Origin: Arcobacter ellisii
GTDB taxonomy: Bacteria; Campylobacterota; Campylobacteria; Campylobacterales; Arcobacteraceae
DNA length: 64,000 nt
Direction: 5' to 3'
Assembly (NCBI RefSeq): GCF_003544915.1
Contig: NZ_CP032097.1
Coordinates: forward strand, 558,001-622,000
Positions within the stretch are counted from its first letter, which is position 1. Each line of letters starts with the position of its first letter. Both the position numbers and the translations under genes were made by a program. The notes under the pieces are model-generated. The model saw nothing but the letters and a program-made list of their open reading frames with translations, had not been told where the DNA came from and did no database searches. Shown piece by piece: positions 20,346 to 27,991 of the stretch.

Positions 20346-20370
20346 TAGAATTCCAATAATTGGAATTCTA
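20346..20370. promoter_or_regulatory. 25-bp palindrome, copy 4 (upstream of polymerase)
   Basis: Perfect: TAGAATTCCA-ATAAT-TGGAATTCTA. It abuts the stop codon of the ParB-like gene and lies 54 bp before the polymerase-like start on the minus strand. Confidence 0.8.
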
Positions 20371-20740
20371 TTACTCTATTAATTCTCTAAATGCTACTTG
20401 TAAATTTTTAATTGATTTTGAATTTCCAAGATAATAATTGTATTTTTCACTACTAGATAGTTGATATATATCAAATAACTTAGTATCAATATTTTTTGAT
20501 GAATATTCAATTATGTTTTTTTCAGAAATATCACTATTAAAATAATTAAAATACTCCTCTATACCTTGCTTTTTTAACTCATCATCATAATTATTTTTTA
20601 GGAAATCTATTTTTTTATCATTGATATATTTAATATCATTATGATAAGCCTGGAATGACCCCAAAAATATAGACATAAAATAATTCAGTTAATTAATATA
20701 ACAATTTAGAGAAAATTGTAAATAATTGAAGGAATTAAAA

Positions 20741-21025
20741 ATGGGAAGAAGAGAATATAGTGAAGAGTTTAGAAGGGATGCTGTAAAACAAGTTGTTGAG
20801 AATGGATATGGGATTGTTGAAACAGCTGAGAGATTAGGTGTACATCATGATTCTTTGAGAAATTGGATAAGAAAGTACCAATCACCTGAAGCAGAAGTAG
20901 AAACAAAAAAGTTTCAAGATACACAAGCTGAAATAAAAAGATTACAAAAAGAGCTAAAAAGAGTTACAGAAGAACGAGATATATTAAAAAAGGCCGCAGC
21001 GTACTTTGCAAGCAACCCAAATTAA
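20741..21025 (+). CDS. IS3 OrfA (helix-turn-helix transposase subunit)
   Basis: About 94 aa from ATG 20741 (GAAGGAATT just upstream); an in-frame ATG at 20726 is less well placed. HTH_Tnp_1-type domain (RREYSEEFRRDAVKQVVE ... HHDSLRNWI) followed by a leucine-zipper-like segment. The heptamer A-AAA-AAG at 20986-20992 in this frame is a classical -1 frameshift site leading into the OrfB frame. Confidence 0.93.
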   Translation: MGRREYSEEFRRDAVKQVVENGYGIVETAERLGVHHDSLRNWIRKYQSPEAEVETKKFQDTQAEIKRLQKELKRVTEERDILKKAAAYFASNPN

Positions 21026-21909
21026 AGTACGCATTTATTAAAGTGCATGAAATACAGTACACAATAAGAAGAATGTGTACTGTGTTAAAAGTTCATCCAA
21101 GTGGGTATTATAAATGGTTAAAACAACCTATTTCAAATCTTGAAAAAGAGAATCAAGAACTTCTTATTGAAATAAAAAAAGCATATAAAGAATCAAATGG
21201 AATTTATGGTTATAGAAATATTCATAAGGATTTGAAAGCTTCAAATATTCATGTAAATAAAAAAAGAGTTGCAAGATTAATGAAAGAAGCAAAACTTTGT
21301 GGAATAGGAAATTATAAAAGAAGACCTAAGTATAAAGCAGGTTCAATTCATAAAGCTCATCCAAATCATTTAAAACAATGTTTTATATCACAAACTCCAA
21401 ATGAATCATGGGTAAGTGATATAACTTATATAAGAACTCATGAAGGATGGATATATCTTGCAATTATCTTAGATTTATTTTCAAGGAAAATTATAGGATG
21501 GGCAACAAGTCATAGAATTACAACAGATTTAATAATTCAAGCATTAAAAAATACTAAATATAGAATTCCAAAAGATGGAGTAATTTTACATTCAGATCAA
21601 GGGAGTCAATATAGCTCATATGAATATAAAACTTTTTTAAAACATCATAACATCACACCAAGTATGAGTAGAAGAGGAAATTGTTATGATAATGCAGTTG
21701 CAGAAAGTTTTTTTAAAACATTAAAAAAAGAGTTAGTAAGAAAAACCATTTTTAGAACAAGAGAAGAAGCAAGAGATAAAATATTTGAATATATTGAGAT
21801 GTTTTATAATTCAAAAAGAAGACATAGTTATTTAGGTTTTATAAGTCCAAATGAATTTGAGAAAAGGTACAATGAAAATGTTACTCAACCTGAGGTGTTA
21901 ACTGATTAA
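20992..21909 (+). CDS. IS3 OrfB (DDE transposase)
   Basis: The OrfB frame is open from the slippery site at 20986-20992; an independent GTG start lies at 21043 (288 aa). The catalytic triad is visible: D in WVSDITYI, D in LHSDQGSQYSS and E in NAVAESFFKTLKKE. It probably acts as an OrfAB fusion made by -1 frameshifting. Intact. Confidence 0.94.
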   Translation, partial: GRSVLCKQPKLKYAFIKVHEIQYTIRRMCTVLKVHPSGYYKWLKQPISNLEKENQELLIEIKKAYKESNGIYGYRNIHKDLKASNIHVNKKRVARLMKEAKLCGIGNYKRRPKYKAGSIHKAHPNHLKQCFISQTPNESWVSDITYIRTHEGWIYLAIILDLFSRKIIGWATSHRITTDLIIQALKNTKYRIPKDGVILHSDQGSQYSSYEYKTFLKHHNITPSMSRRGNCYDNAVAESFFKTLKKELVRKTIFRTREEARDKIFEYIEMFYNSKRRHSYLGFISPNEFEKRYNENVTQPEVLTD

Positions 21910-22271
21910 AAAAGTGTCTACTACTTCGGGGTCATTCCAGTTCAGCTCTTATAAGATTTTCATCAATTTCTATTAATTTCATTTTATCTTCATCTTCTGT
22001 ATTAACTATATTACATAATATTGTTTCAAAATTTAATTCTTTACAAGCAGTATATCTATGATAACCACTAATTAGAATATTATTTTGATTGATTGTAATT
22101 GGGTTTAGTAAACCATTTCTTTGAATTGAATCTGATAATGGGCTAATCATATCTGTATTAATACTTCTTAATCTATCTAAGATAATAATTTCATCTAATT
22201 TCATTTCTTTTATATTTAAATCTTTAATGTCTTCAACTTTATTCATTTCTATTTCTCACTTTCTATTTTAT

Positions 22272-22296
22272 TAGAATTCCAGTTCTTGGAATTCTA
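22272..22296. promoter_or_regulatory. 25-bp palindrome, copy 5 (upstream of ParB-like gene)
   Basis: Perfect: TAGAATTCCA-GTTCT-TGGAATTCTA, 26 bp before the ParB-like ATG on the minus strand. This spacing fits autorepression or a ParB loading site. Confidence 0.8.
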
Positions 22297-22597
22297 TTTC
22301 AAATTTGGCATCACTCAACTAAGTTTTTTTTATCGATGCAACTTTTTTCTAAACTAATGTTTAGATCTGACTTTATAACTTTTTAAATAAAACTGTTTTA
22401 TTAATATAATTAACATAACGATTAATTTTATAGGTTAAAAAATAAGAGCACTTAAAATGCTCTATTAATCGTTTTGTTAATCAAATAATTCCATATGTTA
22501 ACTTAATTAATTCTTAAAATTATCATAATGATTTAAAAAATTAACAATAAGATTAATTTAAGCTGTTTATCTTTATAATTTTCAAAAGGATTTAAAA
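22297..22597. other. AT-rich intergenic region, possible replication origin
   Basis: About 300 bp with no ORF, between the divergent ParB-like and HsdS-like genes. It holds a nested inverted structure: TAACATAACGATTAAT (22411-22426) against ATTAATCGTTTTGTTA (22464-22479), 15 of 16 matching, around a hairpin AGAGCA-N7-TGCTCT (22445-22463). Further TTAAT/ATTAA runs follow to 22560. This is what an origin or a strong regulatory site could look like; there is no direct proof. Confidence 0.4.
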
Positions 22598-23272
22598 ATG
22601 TATGAAACAAAATTAGCTAAATGTTCATTTATTACTAGAGGTGTTAAGGTTAAAGAAGAGACTAATTATGGAATAGATTATTATGAAATCAATATGAAAG
22701 ATTTTGATGGTAATTCTTTAAATATGCCGACTGAGCTAAAACATAATGGTAGTGATGATCAAATAAAACTAAAAAGATTAGAAAAAGGTGATATTGTTAT
22801 TCCAGTAAGAGGTTCATCTATAACAAATAAAATTGCAATATTTGAATTAGAATCAGAAATACCTTGTATTGTTAATCATCAATATTGGATTATTAGACCT
22901 GACAAAAATGTATTAAATAGTTATTACTTATTGTTTTTTTTATTAAATAAAGATACAAAGAAACTATTAAATAGTGATGAAAGAAATATGTCTGATACAA
23001 ATATGAAAAGTATCAGTAAAGAACCACTAAAAGATTTAATTATAGAACTACCCCCATTAGACATACAAGATGATGCTAAAAAAATCTTTCTTCAATATCA
23101 AGAGCTTCACAAACATATAAATTATTGTATATCTTTACATCAAAAACTTGGTGATGTAATTTATTCTAATGACTCTAATAATTTAGACAGTTTACTAAGA
23201 AGGATTGAAGATGCAATCAATGACTTTAACTCTGTAGTTTCTATTAGTGTAGATTCATTATTATCAGAGTAA
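22598..23272 (+). CDS. Half-length HsdS-like DNA-specificity protein
   Basis: A 224-aa protein resembling one target-recognition half of a type I restriction S subunit: ARCSFITRG-type start (KCSFITRGVKV), LKRLEKGDIVIPVRGSSITNKIAIF, NHQYWIIRP, SYYLLFFLLN and the closing KEPLKDLIIELPPLDIQ with a helical tail. Full S subunits have two such halves, so this one would need to dimerise. No hsdM or hsdR is in the window. It might redirect a host type I system, or act as a stand-alone DNA binder. Its last 48 codons lie inside repeat B, so its 3' end is duplicated at 16433-16575. Confidence 0.65.
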   Translation: MYETKLAKCSFITRGVKVKEETNYGIDYYEINMKDFDGNSLNMPTELKHNGSDDQIKLKRLEKGDIVIPVRGSSITNKIAIFELESEIPCIVNHQYWIIRPDKNVLNSYYLLFFLLNKDTKKLLNSDERNMSDTNMKSISKEPLKDLIIELPPLDIQDDAKKIFLQYQELHKHINYCISLHQKLGDVIYSNDSNNLDSLLRRIEDAINDFNSVVSISVDSLLSE

Positions 23273-23303
23273 TTAAGTAAATAGTATTCTTTATTCACCT
23301 AAG

Positions 23304-23328
23304 TAGAATTCCAATTAATGGAATTCTA
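23304..23328. promoter_or_regulatory. 25-bp palindrome, copy 6 (in B)
   Basis: Perfect: TAGAATTCCA-ATTAA-TGGAATTCTA. It lies between the HsdS-like stop and the serine recombinase promoter, 85 bp before the -35 box. Mirror of copy 3. Confidence 0.8.
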
Positions 23329-23412
23329 TATCATTATTCAGATAAATTCATCATATTTTAACGAACGATAAAAGAGAACATTTTATTCTAAATAACTCTC
23401 TCACAAGATGCC

Positions 23413-23472
23413 TTGACCTTGTTCTGTTTTATTACTATAATTATATTAATACAGAACACATATAAACAAGGT
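23413..23472 (+). promoter_or_regulatory. Serine recombinase promoter inside nested inverted repeats
   Basis: TTGACC (23413-23418), 17-bp spacer, TATAAT (23436-23441). An outer inverted pair ACCTTGTT (23416-23423) / AACAAGGT (23465-23472) and an inner pair GTTCTGT (23421-23427) / ACAGAAC (23451-23457) enclose the -10 box and the start region. It could be a recombinase binding or crossover site, giving autorepression. The same array is mirrored in B'. Confidence 0.65.
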
Positions 23473-23481
23473 AAAAAACAA

Positions 23482-24096
23482 ATGATTTATTCTTATATTA
23501 GAGTTAGTACAAATCAACAATCAGTAAAAGTTCAATTAGATGAAATTCAAAGATACTGTGACTTAAATCACCTAAGTATTGATGAGTCTATAAAAGTTGA
23601 AATTAGTTCAAGAAAAGATTTAAGAGAAAGAAAGATTGATGAATTACTATCTAAAGTAAAAGATGGTGATATTTTAATTGTAACAGAACTTTCTAGACTA
23701 GGTAGAAACACTGGTGAAGTAATAACTCTCATTGATACTCTAATTAAAATGAATGTTGAAGTAAGAATATTGAAACAGAACTTGTTTATAAAATCAAAAG
23801 ACCCGATGAACAAGATGTTAATTACAATCTTATCAATGTTTAGTGAATTTGAAAGAGACATTATAAGTCAAAGAACTAAAGAGAGTCTACAGAACTTAAA
23901 AGATAGAGGAATCAAATTAGGTAAGAAGACTGGTACTATACAAACATCAAAGTACGATATAGATAAAGATAGAATAGTTGAATTACTAACACTAGGACTT
24001 AGTTTTAGAAAAGTAATAAATCATCTAGGATATGGTGAAGTTAGTTCATTACACACTTATGTTAAGAAGAGAAATTTGATACATAAATTAGATTAA
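23482..24096 (+). CDS. Serine recombinase / resolvase (intact copy)
   Basis: A 204-aa small serine recombinase of the Tn3 resolvase/invertase type. The nucleophile is S9 (YIRVSTNQQS). The ELSRLGRNTGEV and MFSEFERDIISQRTKE blocks follow, and a C-terminal helix-turn-helix covers about residues 150-195 (DRIVELLTLGLSFRKVINHLG). I choose the ATG at 23482, with AAGGT upstream; the longer frame from 23413 runs through the promoter. It may resolve multimers of the circle or invert DNA between its sites in B and B'. Confidence 0.9.
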   Translation: MIYSYIRVSTNQQSVKVQLDEIQRYCDLNHLSIDESIKVEISSRKDLRERKIDELLSKVKDGDILIVTELSRLGRNTGEVITLIDTLIKMNVEVRILKQNLFIKSKDPMNKMLITILSMFSEFERDIISQRTKESLQNLKDRGIKLGKKTGTIQTSKYDIDKDRIVELLTLGLSFRKVINHLGYGEVSSLHTYVKKRNLIHKLD

Positions 24097-24155
24097 GAGT
24101 AAATATTACTATAAAGATGTATATATTATTTAAGTACAAACAACAAGATTACAAA

Positions 24156-24201
24156 TCACACTTCGTGTGAATGTCCTCCATAAACACTTCGTGTTTACGG
24201 A
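24156..24201. terminator. Two adjacent hairpins 3' of the serine recombinase
   Basis: TCACAC-TTC-GTGTGA (24156-24170) and TCCATAAACAC-TTC-GTGTTTACGGA (24177-24201, one mismatch). They share the CACTTCGTG core. No U tract follows, so a binding site is as likely as a terminator. Confidence 0.5.
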
Positions 24202-24376
24202 GTTCATATCAATTTAATTTAATATTTAATGATGTTCTAAATGAATATACAAATACTATATAGTGTGTAGTTTTTTATTTTTAATAATAACTGTTTAACT
24301 TCTAAGAAATAGATTACATATAAGTATTTTGGAGTTATACTTACTCAAAGAAATTGTTGTTTTTTTTATGTCTAGT

Positions 24377-24384
24377 ATGATGTA
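24377..24384 (+). other. attR core (ATGATGTA)
   Basis: Right edge of the element: the preceding TCTAGT belongs to repeat B and the following AAATCATTTTTTGATTT is chromosomal sequence that would follow groEL directly if the element were absent. Confidence 0.75.
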
Positions 24385-24410
24385 AAATCATTTTTTGATT
24401 TTTCTTTTTA

Positions 24411-24440
24411 AACCGTACTCTTTTGGGGTACGGTTTTTTT
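24411..24440 (+). terminator. Rho-independent terminator, probably the original groESL one
   Basis: AACCGTAC (24411-24418) pairs with GTACGGTT (24428-24435) and a T run follows to 24440. In the element-free arrangement it would sit about 27 bp after the groEL stop codon. The rest of 24441-24520 is AT-rich upstream sequence of the HD-GYP gene. Confidence 0.85.
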
Positions 24441-24520
24441 ATATCTAATAAACAAAATAATTTTCAAAATTAGTATTTTTTTTGTTATAATGAAAGAACT
24501 TTTAAACAGGAATTTCTTCA

Positions 24521-25738
24521 ATGACTTTAAGCCTTAATAAATTTCTATTTTCTATATCATTTGCATTGGATTTAGCAGAGAGTGAAATAAAATGCACATC
24601 TTCAAAACATAGTAAAAGAGTTGCTTATATTTGTTTAAAAATGGCAGAAATTTTAGGCTTAAGTGCCAAAGAAAAATTTGATTTATGCTCATACTCTTTA
24701 TTACATGATAATGGTTTAATTGAAAGTTTTTGTAACTTTACAAGTGAATATAAATCAAATAGAAGTCAAGACTATTTTGAGTTAATAAATTTTGCTGAAC
24801 ATTGTGTTATTGGAGAAAATAATACTAAAGAATTTCCTTTTTTAACAAAACAAGAAAATGTGATTTTATATCATCATGAAAATTTTGATGGGTCAGGTTT
24901 ATTTGGAAAAAAAGCAGATGAAATTCCTTTATTTGCTCAATTAATCTCTTTTGCTGATACTTTAGATACAAATTTTGATTTATTAAAAATCAGTTTTGAT
25001 AAAAAAGAGTTGATTTTAAATTATGTGATAGAAAATGAAAATATTTTGTTTTCAAAAAAGATTGTAGAAACATTTAAAATTTTGTCTGAGTCTTTTTTAT
25101 TTTGGGGAGATTTAGAGTATTTTGATGAAGTAAATCCTTTAGAAAAAATTTTACCAAATTTTTCTATTGAGGTAAGTCTTGAAAAGTTTTTATCTATTAC
25201 AAAAATATTTTCAAAAATCATAGATGGAAAATCAAAATTTACTGCAAAACATTCTGTTGACTTAGAAGAAAAATCTTTAAAACTTGTAGAATATTTTAAT
25301 TTAGATGAAGAAACAAAACTAAAAATACAAATAGCTTCAAATTTACATGATATAGGAAAATTAGGAACTCCAAATGCTATTTTAGATAAAGAAGGAAGTC
25401 TTACAAATCAAGAACTTTTTGAGATAAAAAAACATGCATATTTAACCCATTCTATTTTAAGTAAGTTAGAAAATTTTAATGACATAACAAAATGGGCATC
25501 AGCTCACCATGAAAAACTTGATGGTTCAGGTTATCCTTTTGGTTTAACATCAAATGAATTGGGATTGGAAGAAAGAATAGTTTCTTGTTTAGATTTTTAT
25601 CAAGCTTTAGTTGAAGATAGACCCTATAGAAATTCAATGTCTCACAATGATGCAATATCAATATTAAGAAAAAATTTAAGTGATTATAAAATAGATATAG
25701 ATATTGTAAATGCAATAGATATAGTTTTTAATGACTAA
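24521..25738 (+). CDS. HD-GYP-type cyclic di-GMP phosphodiesterase (tandem HD)
   Basis: A 405-aa protein with two HD-type halves. The N-terminal half has SKHSKRVAYICLKMAEIL, LLHDNGL and YHHENFDGSGLFGKKADEIP, which is degenerate. The C-terminal half is a full HD-GYP: KHSVDLEEKSLKL, NLHDIGKLGTP (near 272) and AHHEKLDGSGYPFGL (near 325). No membrane segment, so it is cytoplasmic. HD-GYP proteins degrade cyclic di-GMP; the first half may be regulatory. It is chromosomal, just outside the element. Confidence 0.85.
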   Translation: MTLSLNKFLFSISFALDLAESEIKCTSSKHSKRVAYICLKMAEILGLSAKEKFDLCSYSLLHDNGLIESFCNFTSEYKSNRSQDYFELINFAEHCVIGENNTKEFPFLTKQENVILYHHENFDGSGLFGKKADEIPLFAQLISFADTLDTNFDLLKISFDKKELILNYVIENENILFSKKIVETFKILSESFLFWGDLEYFDEVNPLEKILPNFSIEVSLEKFLSITKIFSKIIDGKSKFTAKHSVDLEEKSLKLVEYFNLDEETKLKIQIASNLHDIGKLGTPNAILDKEGSLTNQELFEIKKHAYLTHSILSKLENFNDITKWASAHHEKLDGSGYPFGLTSNELGLEERIVSCLDFYQALVEDRPYRNSMSHNDAISILRKNLSDYKIDIDIVNAIDIVFND

Positions 25739-25740
25739 TA

Positions 25741-25900
25741 AAAAAGGGCTCGTTTATTGAGCCCTTTAAAAAATTATTTATTTGGTAAATAATACTTTTA
25801 TTTACCAAGTTTACTTGAAAATAAACTTATCGTAAAGTTAATTTTTAACAACCATAAAAAGTGAAATTCTCGCCATTCAACCTCCTAAATTGTTTAAGAT
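25741..25900 (-). ncRNA. Candidate small transcript with 12-codon ORF
   Basis: On the minus strand a TATAAT box (25907-25912) is followed by a perfect AGGAGG (25881-25886) and, four bases later, an ATG. The ORF 25876-25838 reads M-A-R-I-S-L-F-M-V-V-K-N-stop. Downstream are two hairpins (about 25806-25830 and 25780-25806) and the terminator at 25743-25767 with T tail. The -35 region (TTTCTT) is weak. It lies 3' of the two-component operon on the same strand. It could be a small-protein mRNA, a small RNA or a 3' UTR product. Not a recognised family. Confidence 0.4.
25743..25767. terminator. Bidirectional terminator
   Basis: AAAGGGCTC (25743-25751) and GAGCCCTTT (25759-25767) form a GC-rich 9-bp stem with a 7-base loop and A/T runs on both sides. 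It can end the HD-GYP gene (+) and the minus-strand short transcript or operon from the right. A second inverted pair, TTGGTAAATAA / TTATTTACCAA-like, is at about 25780-25806. Confidence 0.85.
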
Positions 25901-25951
25901 AATGTAATTATAACATCTTTTTGTATTAAAAGAAACTGAAACATAAAAAAG

Positions 25952-27328
25952 TTATTTTATATGAAAAGAGAAGCTTATAGTTGTACCTTGATTTTCTATA
26001 CTTTTTATATTTATTTCTGCTTTGTGAATGTCAATAATCTTTTTTAAAATTGACATTCCAAGTCCTGTTCCACCAGAGTTTTTATTTCTACTTTTATCTG
26101 TTCTATAAAATTTTTCAAAGATTTTATTTTGTTCTTCTTTTGCTATTCCAATTCCAAAATCTTGAATAGAAATATTTAGAAAATCATCTTTCTTAAATAT
26201 TTTTATAATAACTTTTGAATTTTCATTACTAAATTGAATTGCATTTTTTAAAGCATTTTTAATTGCAATTTTTAGAAGATTTGGAAAACCAAGAAGTTCT
26301 AAACTATCTTTTACTTCCAAAGTAACTCCAACTTTATGGAGTTTTGCAAAATTTTTAAGTTCATTTATTGATTCATCTGTTAATTCATCTAAATAAAACT
26401 CTTCTTGTTTATCAATAATTAAATCTTTCTCATTTTTAGCTAAAAATAGTAAGTCATTTATTGTTTGTTCAATTACACAAATTTCATTTAGGGAAGTTGT
26501 TAATGTCTCTTTGTATTCATTTACACTTCTTTCTTTTCTTAAAGCTACTTCAATTTCACCTTTTATTATTGTAAGCGGAGTTTTTAATTCATGTGAAGCA
26601 TCTGAACTAAATTGTGAGATTCTTTCAAAAGAGTTTTCAAGTCTTGAAAGAAGATTGTTTACTTCATTAATTAATTGATAAATTTCATCTTTTGTGTTAG
26701 TTGTTTTTAATCTTGCTGATAAATCATTTGCATTTATCTGTTTTAGCTCATCTAAGATATTTTCAATAGGTAAAAATGATTTATAAATTATAAAATTTCC
26801 ACCAATTACAGCAAAAATAAGAATTATTGGAAGAATGAAACTAAGAATATAAAGTAAATTTTCTAAAGTTGAAGTTAAAATCTCTTTTGTTGTAACAACT
26901 TCGATAATCACAACTTTTTCACCATGAAAGTCTATTTTTATTCTACTTACTAAATAATTGTTTTGTTTTTCAAAAGTAACAATATCTTCTTTTAGGTTAT
27001 TCAAATATTTATCATCATGTTCAATATTATTTGGGAAATTTTCTGTTTGAATTATTTTTTCGTGAGTTTTGTTATCTAAAATTCTAATATAAAGTGGTTC
27101 AAATTTATACTCTTTTTCTTCATTTAGTAAAGTTTGACTTATTTGTTTATTTTCTAATAAATCATCAGTTACATCAAGAATTATAACTTTTAAAGTTGCT
27201 TCAAGTTTATCAGTTGTTGAGATTTCTAATGCTTTATATAATGAGAATGAAAAAATTAAAAGAATTATTGTTTGTATTAAAAAACTATGAATTAAAAGTT
27301 TTTTTTTGATTGATAAATTAATCTTCAC
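25952..27328 (-). CDS. OmpR-type sensor histidine kinase
   Basis: A 458-aa inner-membrane kinase with membrane segments at about 10-30 and 155-180 bracketing a periplasmic sensor. A HAMP domain follows (about 185-235), then HisKA with H246 (DASHELKTPLT) and HATPase_c with N box, DFGIGI and GGTGLGMSI. It overlaps its response regulator by 11 bp. It is the last gene of a nine-gene minus-strand run that includes an ABC exporter and a YceI protein, which suggests an envelope or respiratory signal. The ligand is unknown. Confidence 0.92.
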   Translation of the reverse strand: MKINLSIKKKLLIHSFLIQTIILLIFSFSLYKALEISTTDKLEATLKVIILDVTDDLLENKQISQTLLNEEKEYKFEPLYIRILDNKTHEKIIQTENFPNNIEHDDKYLNNLKEDIVTFEKQNNYLVSRIKIDFHGEKVVIIEVVTTKEILTSTLENLLYILSFILPIILIFAVIGGNFIIYKSFLPIENILDELKQINANDLSARLKTTNTKDEIYQLINEVNNLLSRLENSFERISQFSSDASHELKTPLTIIKGEIEVALRKERSVNEYKETLTTSLNEICVIEQTINDLLFLAKNEKDLIIDKQEEFYLDELTDESINELKNFAKLHKVGVTLEVKDSLELLGFPNLLKIAIKNALKNAIQFSNENSKVIIKIFKKDDFLNISIQDFGIGIAKEEQNKIFEKFYRTDKSRNKNSGGTGLGMSILKKIIDIHKAEINIKSIENQGTTISFSFHIK

Positions 27329-27986
27329 TGATTTTAAATCCTATTCCTCTGATTGTTTTGATTAATTTTTTTTCAAAATTTTTATCAATTTTATTTCTTA
27401 ATCTATAAATATAAACATTTACAATATTGCTTATATTTGAATCTTCAAATGATGAAAGTGCTTCATTTATTGTTGTTTCACTCAAAACTCTATTTCTGTT
27501 TTTTATTAAATATTCCAAAAGTGCAAACTCTTTTGCTGTTAAAGTTATATTTTGATTTGCTCTAGTTGCTGTTTTATTAAGTAAATCAAGTTCTAAATCT
27601 GCAATAGTTAATTTTGTTTGGCTTGCTACACTAACTCTTAATTGAACTCTAATTCTTGCAAGTAATTCTGCAAATGAAAAAGGTTTTGCTAAATAATCAT
27701 TTGCTCCAATATCCAATCCTTTGATTTTGTCTTCAATGGAATCTTTAGCAGTTAGCATGATAATTGGAGTTTGAATATTTGAACTTCTTAAACTTTTACA
27801 CACTTCAATTCCATCTTTTATTGGAAGCATAATATCAAGTAAAATTAAATCATATTCATTTATGCTAGCAAGATATAAACCTTCATCACCATTTGTAGAA
27901 AAATCTACTACATAACACTCTTCTTCTAAACCCTTTTTTAAAAAGTTTATGATTTTTAAATCATCTTCAATTATTAATATTTTCAT
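27318..27986 (-). CDS. OmpR/PhoB-family response regulator
   Basis: A 222-aa regulator. The receiver domain has acidic residues E7-D8-D9, phospho-acceptor D50 (LILLDIMLP) and the switch Lys in AKPFSFAEL. The winged-helix DNA-binding domain covers about 125-220 (LTAKEFALLEYLIKNRNRVLS, VNVYIYRLRNKID, IRGIGFKI). Partner of the overlapping kinase. Its targets probably include this operon. Confidence 0.93.
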   Translation of the reverse strand: MKILIIEDDLKIINFLKKGLEEECYVVDFSTNGDEGLYLASINEYDLILLDIMLPIKDGIEVCKSLRSSNIQTPIIMLTAKDSIEDKIKGLDIGANDYLAKPFSFAELLARIRVQLRVSVASQTKLTIADLELDLLNKTATRANQNITLTAKEFALLEYLIKNRNRVLSETTINEALSSFEDSNISNIVNVYIYRLRNKIDKNFEKKLIKTIRGIGFKISED

Positions 27987-27991
27987 AAAAA

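Larger units (their letters stand above)
20651..21939. mobile_element. IS3-family insertion sequence
   Basis: 1,289 bp, with perfect 12-bp ends TGGAATGACCCC that extend imperfectly to about 25 bp. It encodes OrfA and OrfB in the IS3 arrangement. No target duplication is found (AGCC before, GTTC after), which implies a flanking deletion or a recombination. It splits the ParB-like gene. Confidence 0.93.
20371..22246 (-). pseudogene. ParB/Srx-domain protein split by IS3-family element
   Basis: The 5' part (22246-21940) encodes a typical ParB N-terminal domain: LDEIIILDRLRSI, SIQRNGLLNPITI, ISGYHRYTACKEL and IEIDENLIRAEL. The 3' part (20650-20371) continues with AYHNDIKYINDKK and a helical C-terminus of about 90 residues. 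The insertion left no target duplication and the two parts do not rejoin in frame, so a few bases were lost. In this family the domain often acts as a CTP-binding DNA clamp or a nucleoid protein. It lies between two operator palindromes (22272 and 20346), so it is a candidate for the protein that binds them. Probably inactive here; the N-terminal domain could still be made. Confidence 0.85.
23130..24376. repeat. Inverted repeat B (1,247 bp, uninterrupted copy)
   Basis: Reverse-complement partner of 12787-16575. It contains, in order, the end of the HsdS-like gene, operator copy 6, the serine recombinase promoter and gene, two hairpins, and a 170-bp AT-rich end with no gene (24202-24376) that reaches the right attachment site. 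Confidence 0.94.

Noticed and set aside
16377-23328. CRISPR-like array from the repeated TGGAATTCTA palindromes
   Set aside because: Copies are kilobases apart with no regular spacers and lie upstream of genes; no cas genes.
23413-23481. Longer serine recombinase start at ATG/GTG 23413
   Set aside because: The extension is translated from the promoter and its inverted repeats; the catalytic domain starts at 23482.
12787-24376. The large inverted repeats as a simple assembly artefact
   Set aside because: B' contains a complete IS21-type element with target duplication, the inner edges are clean, and the A'/B' junction predicts the circle junction. An artefact is not fully excluded without long reads.
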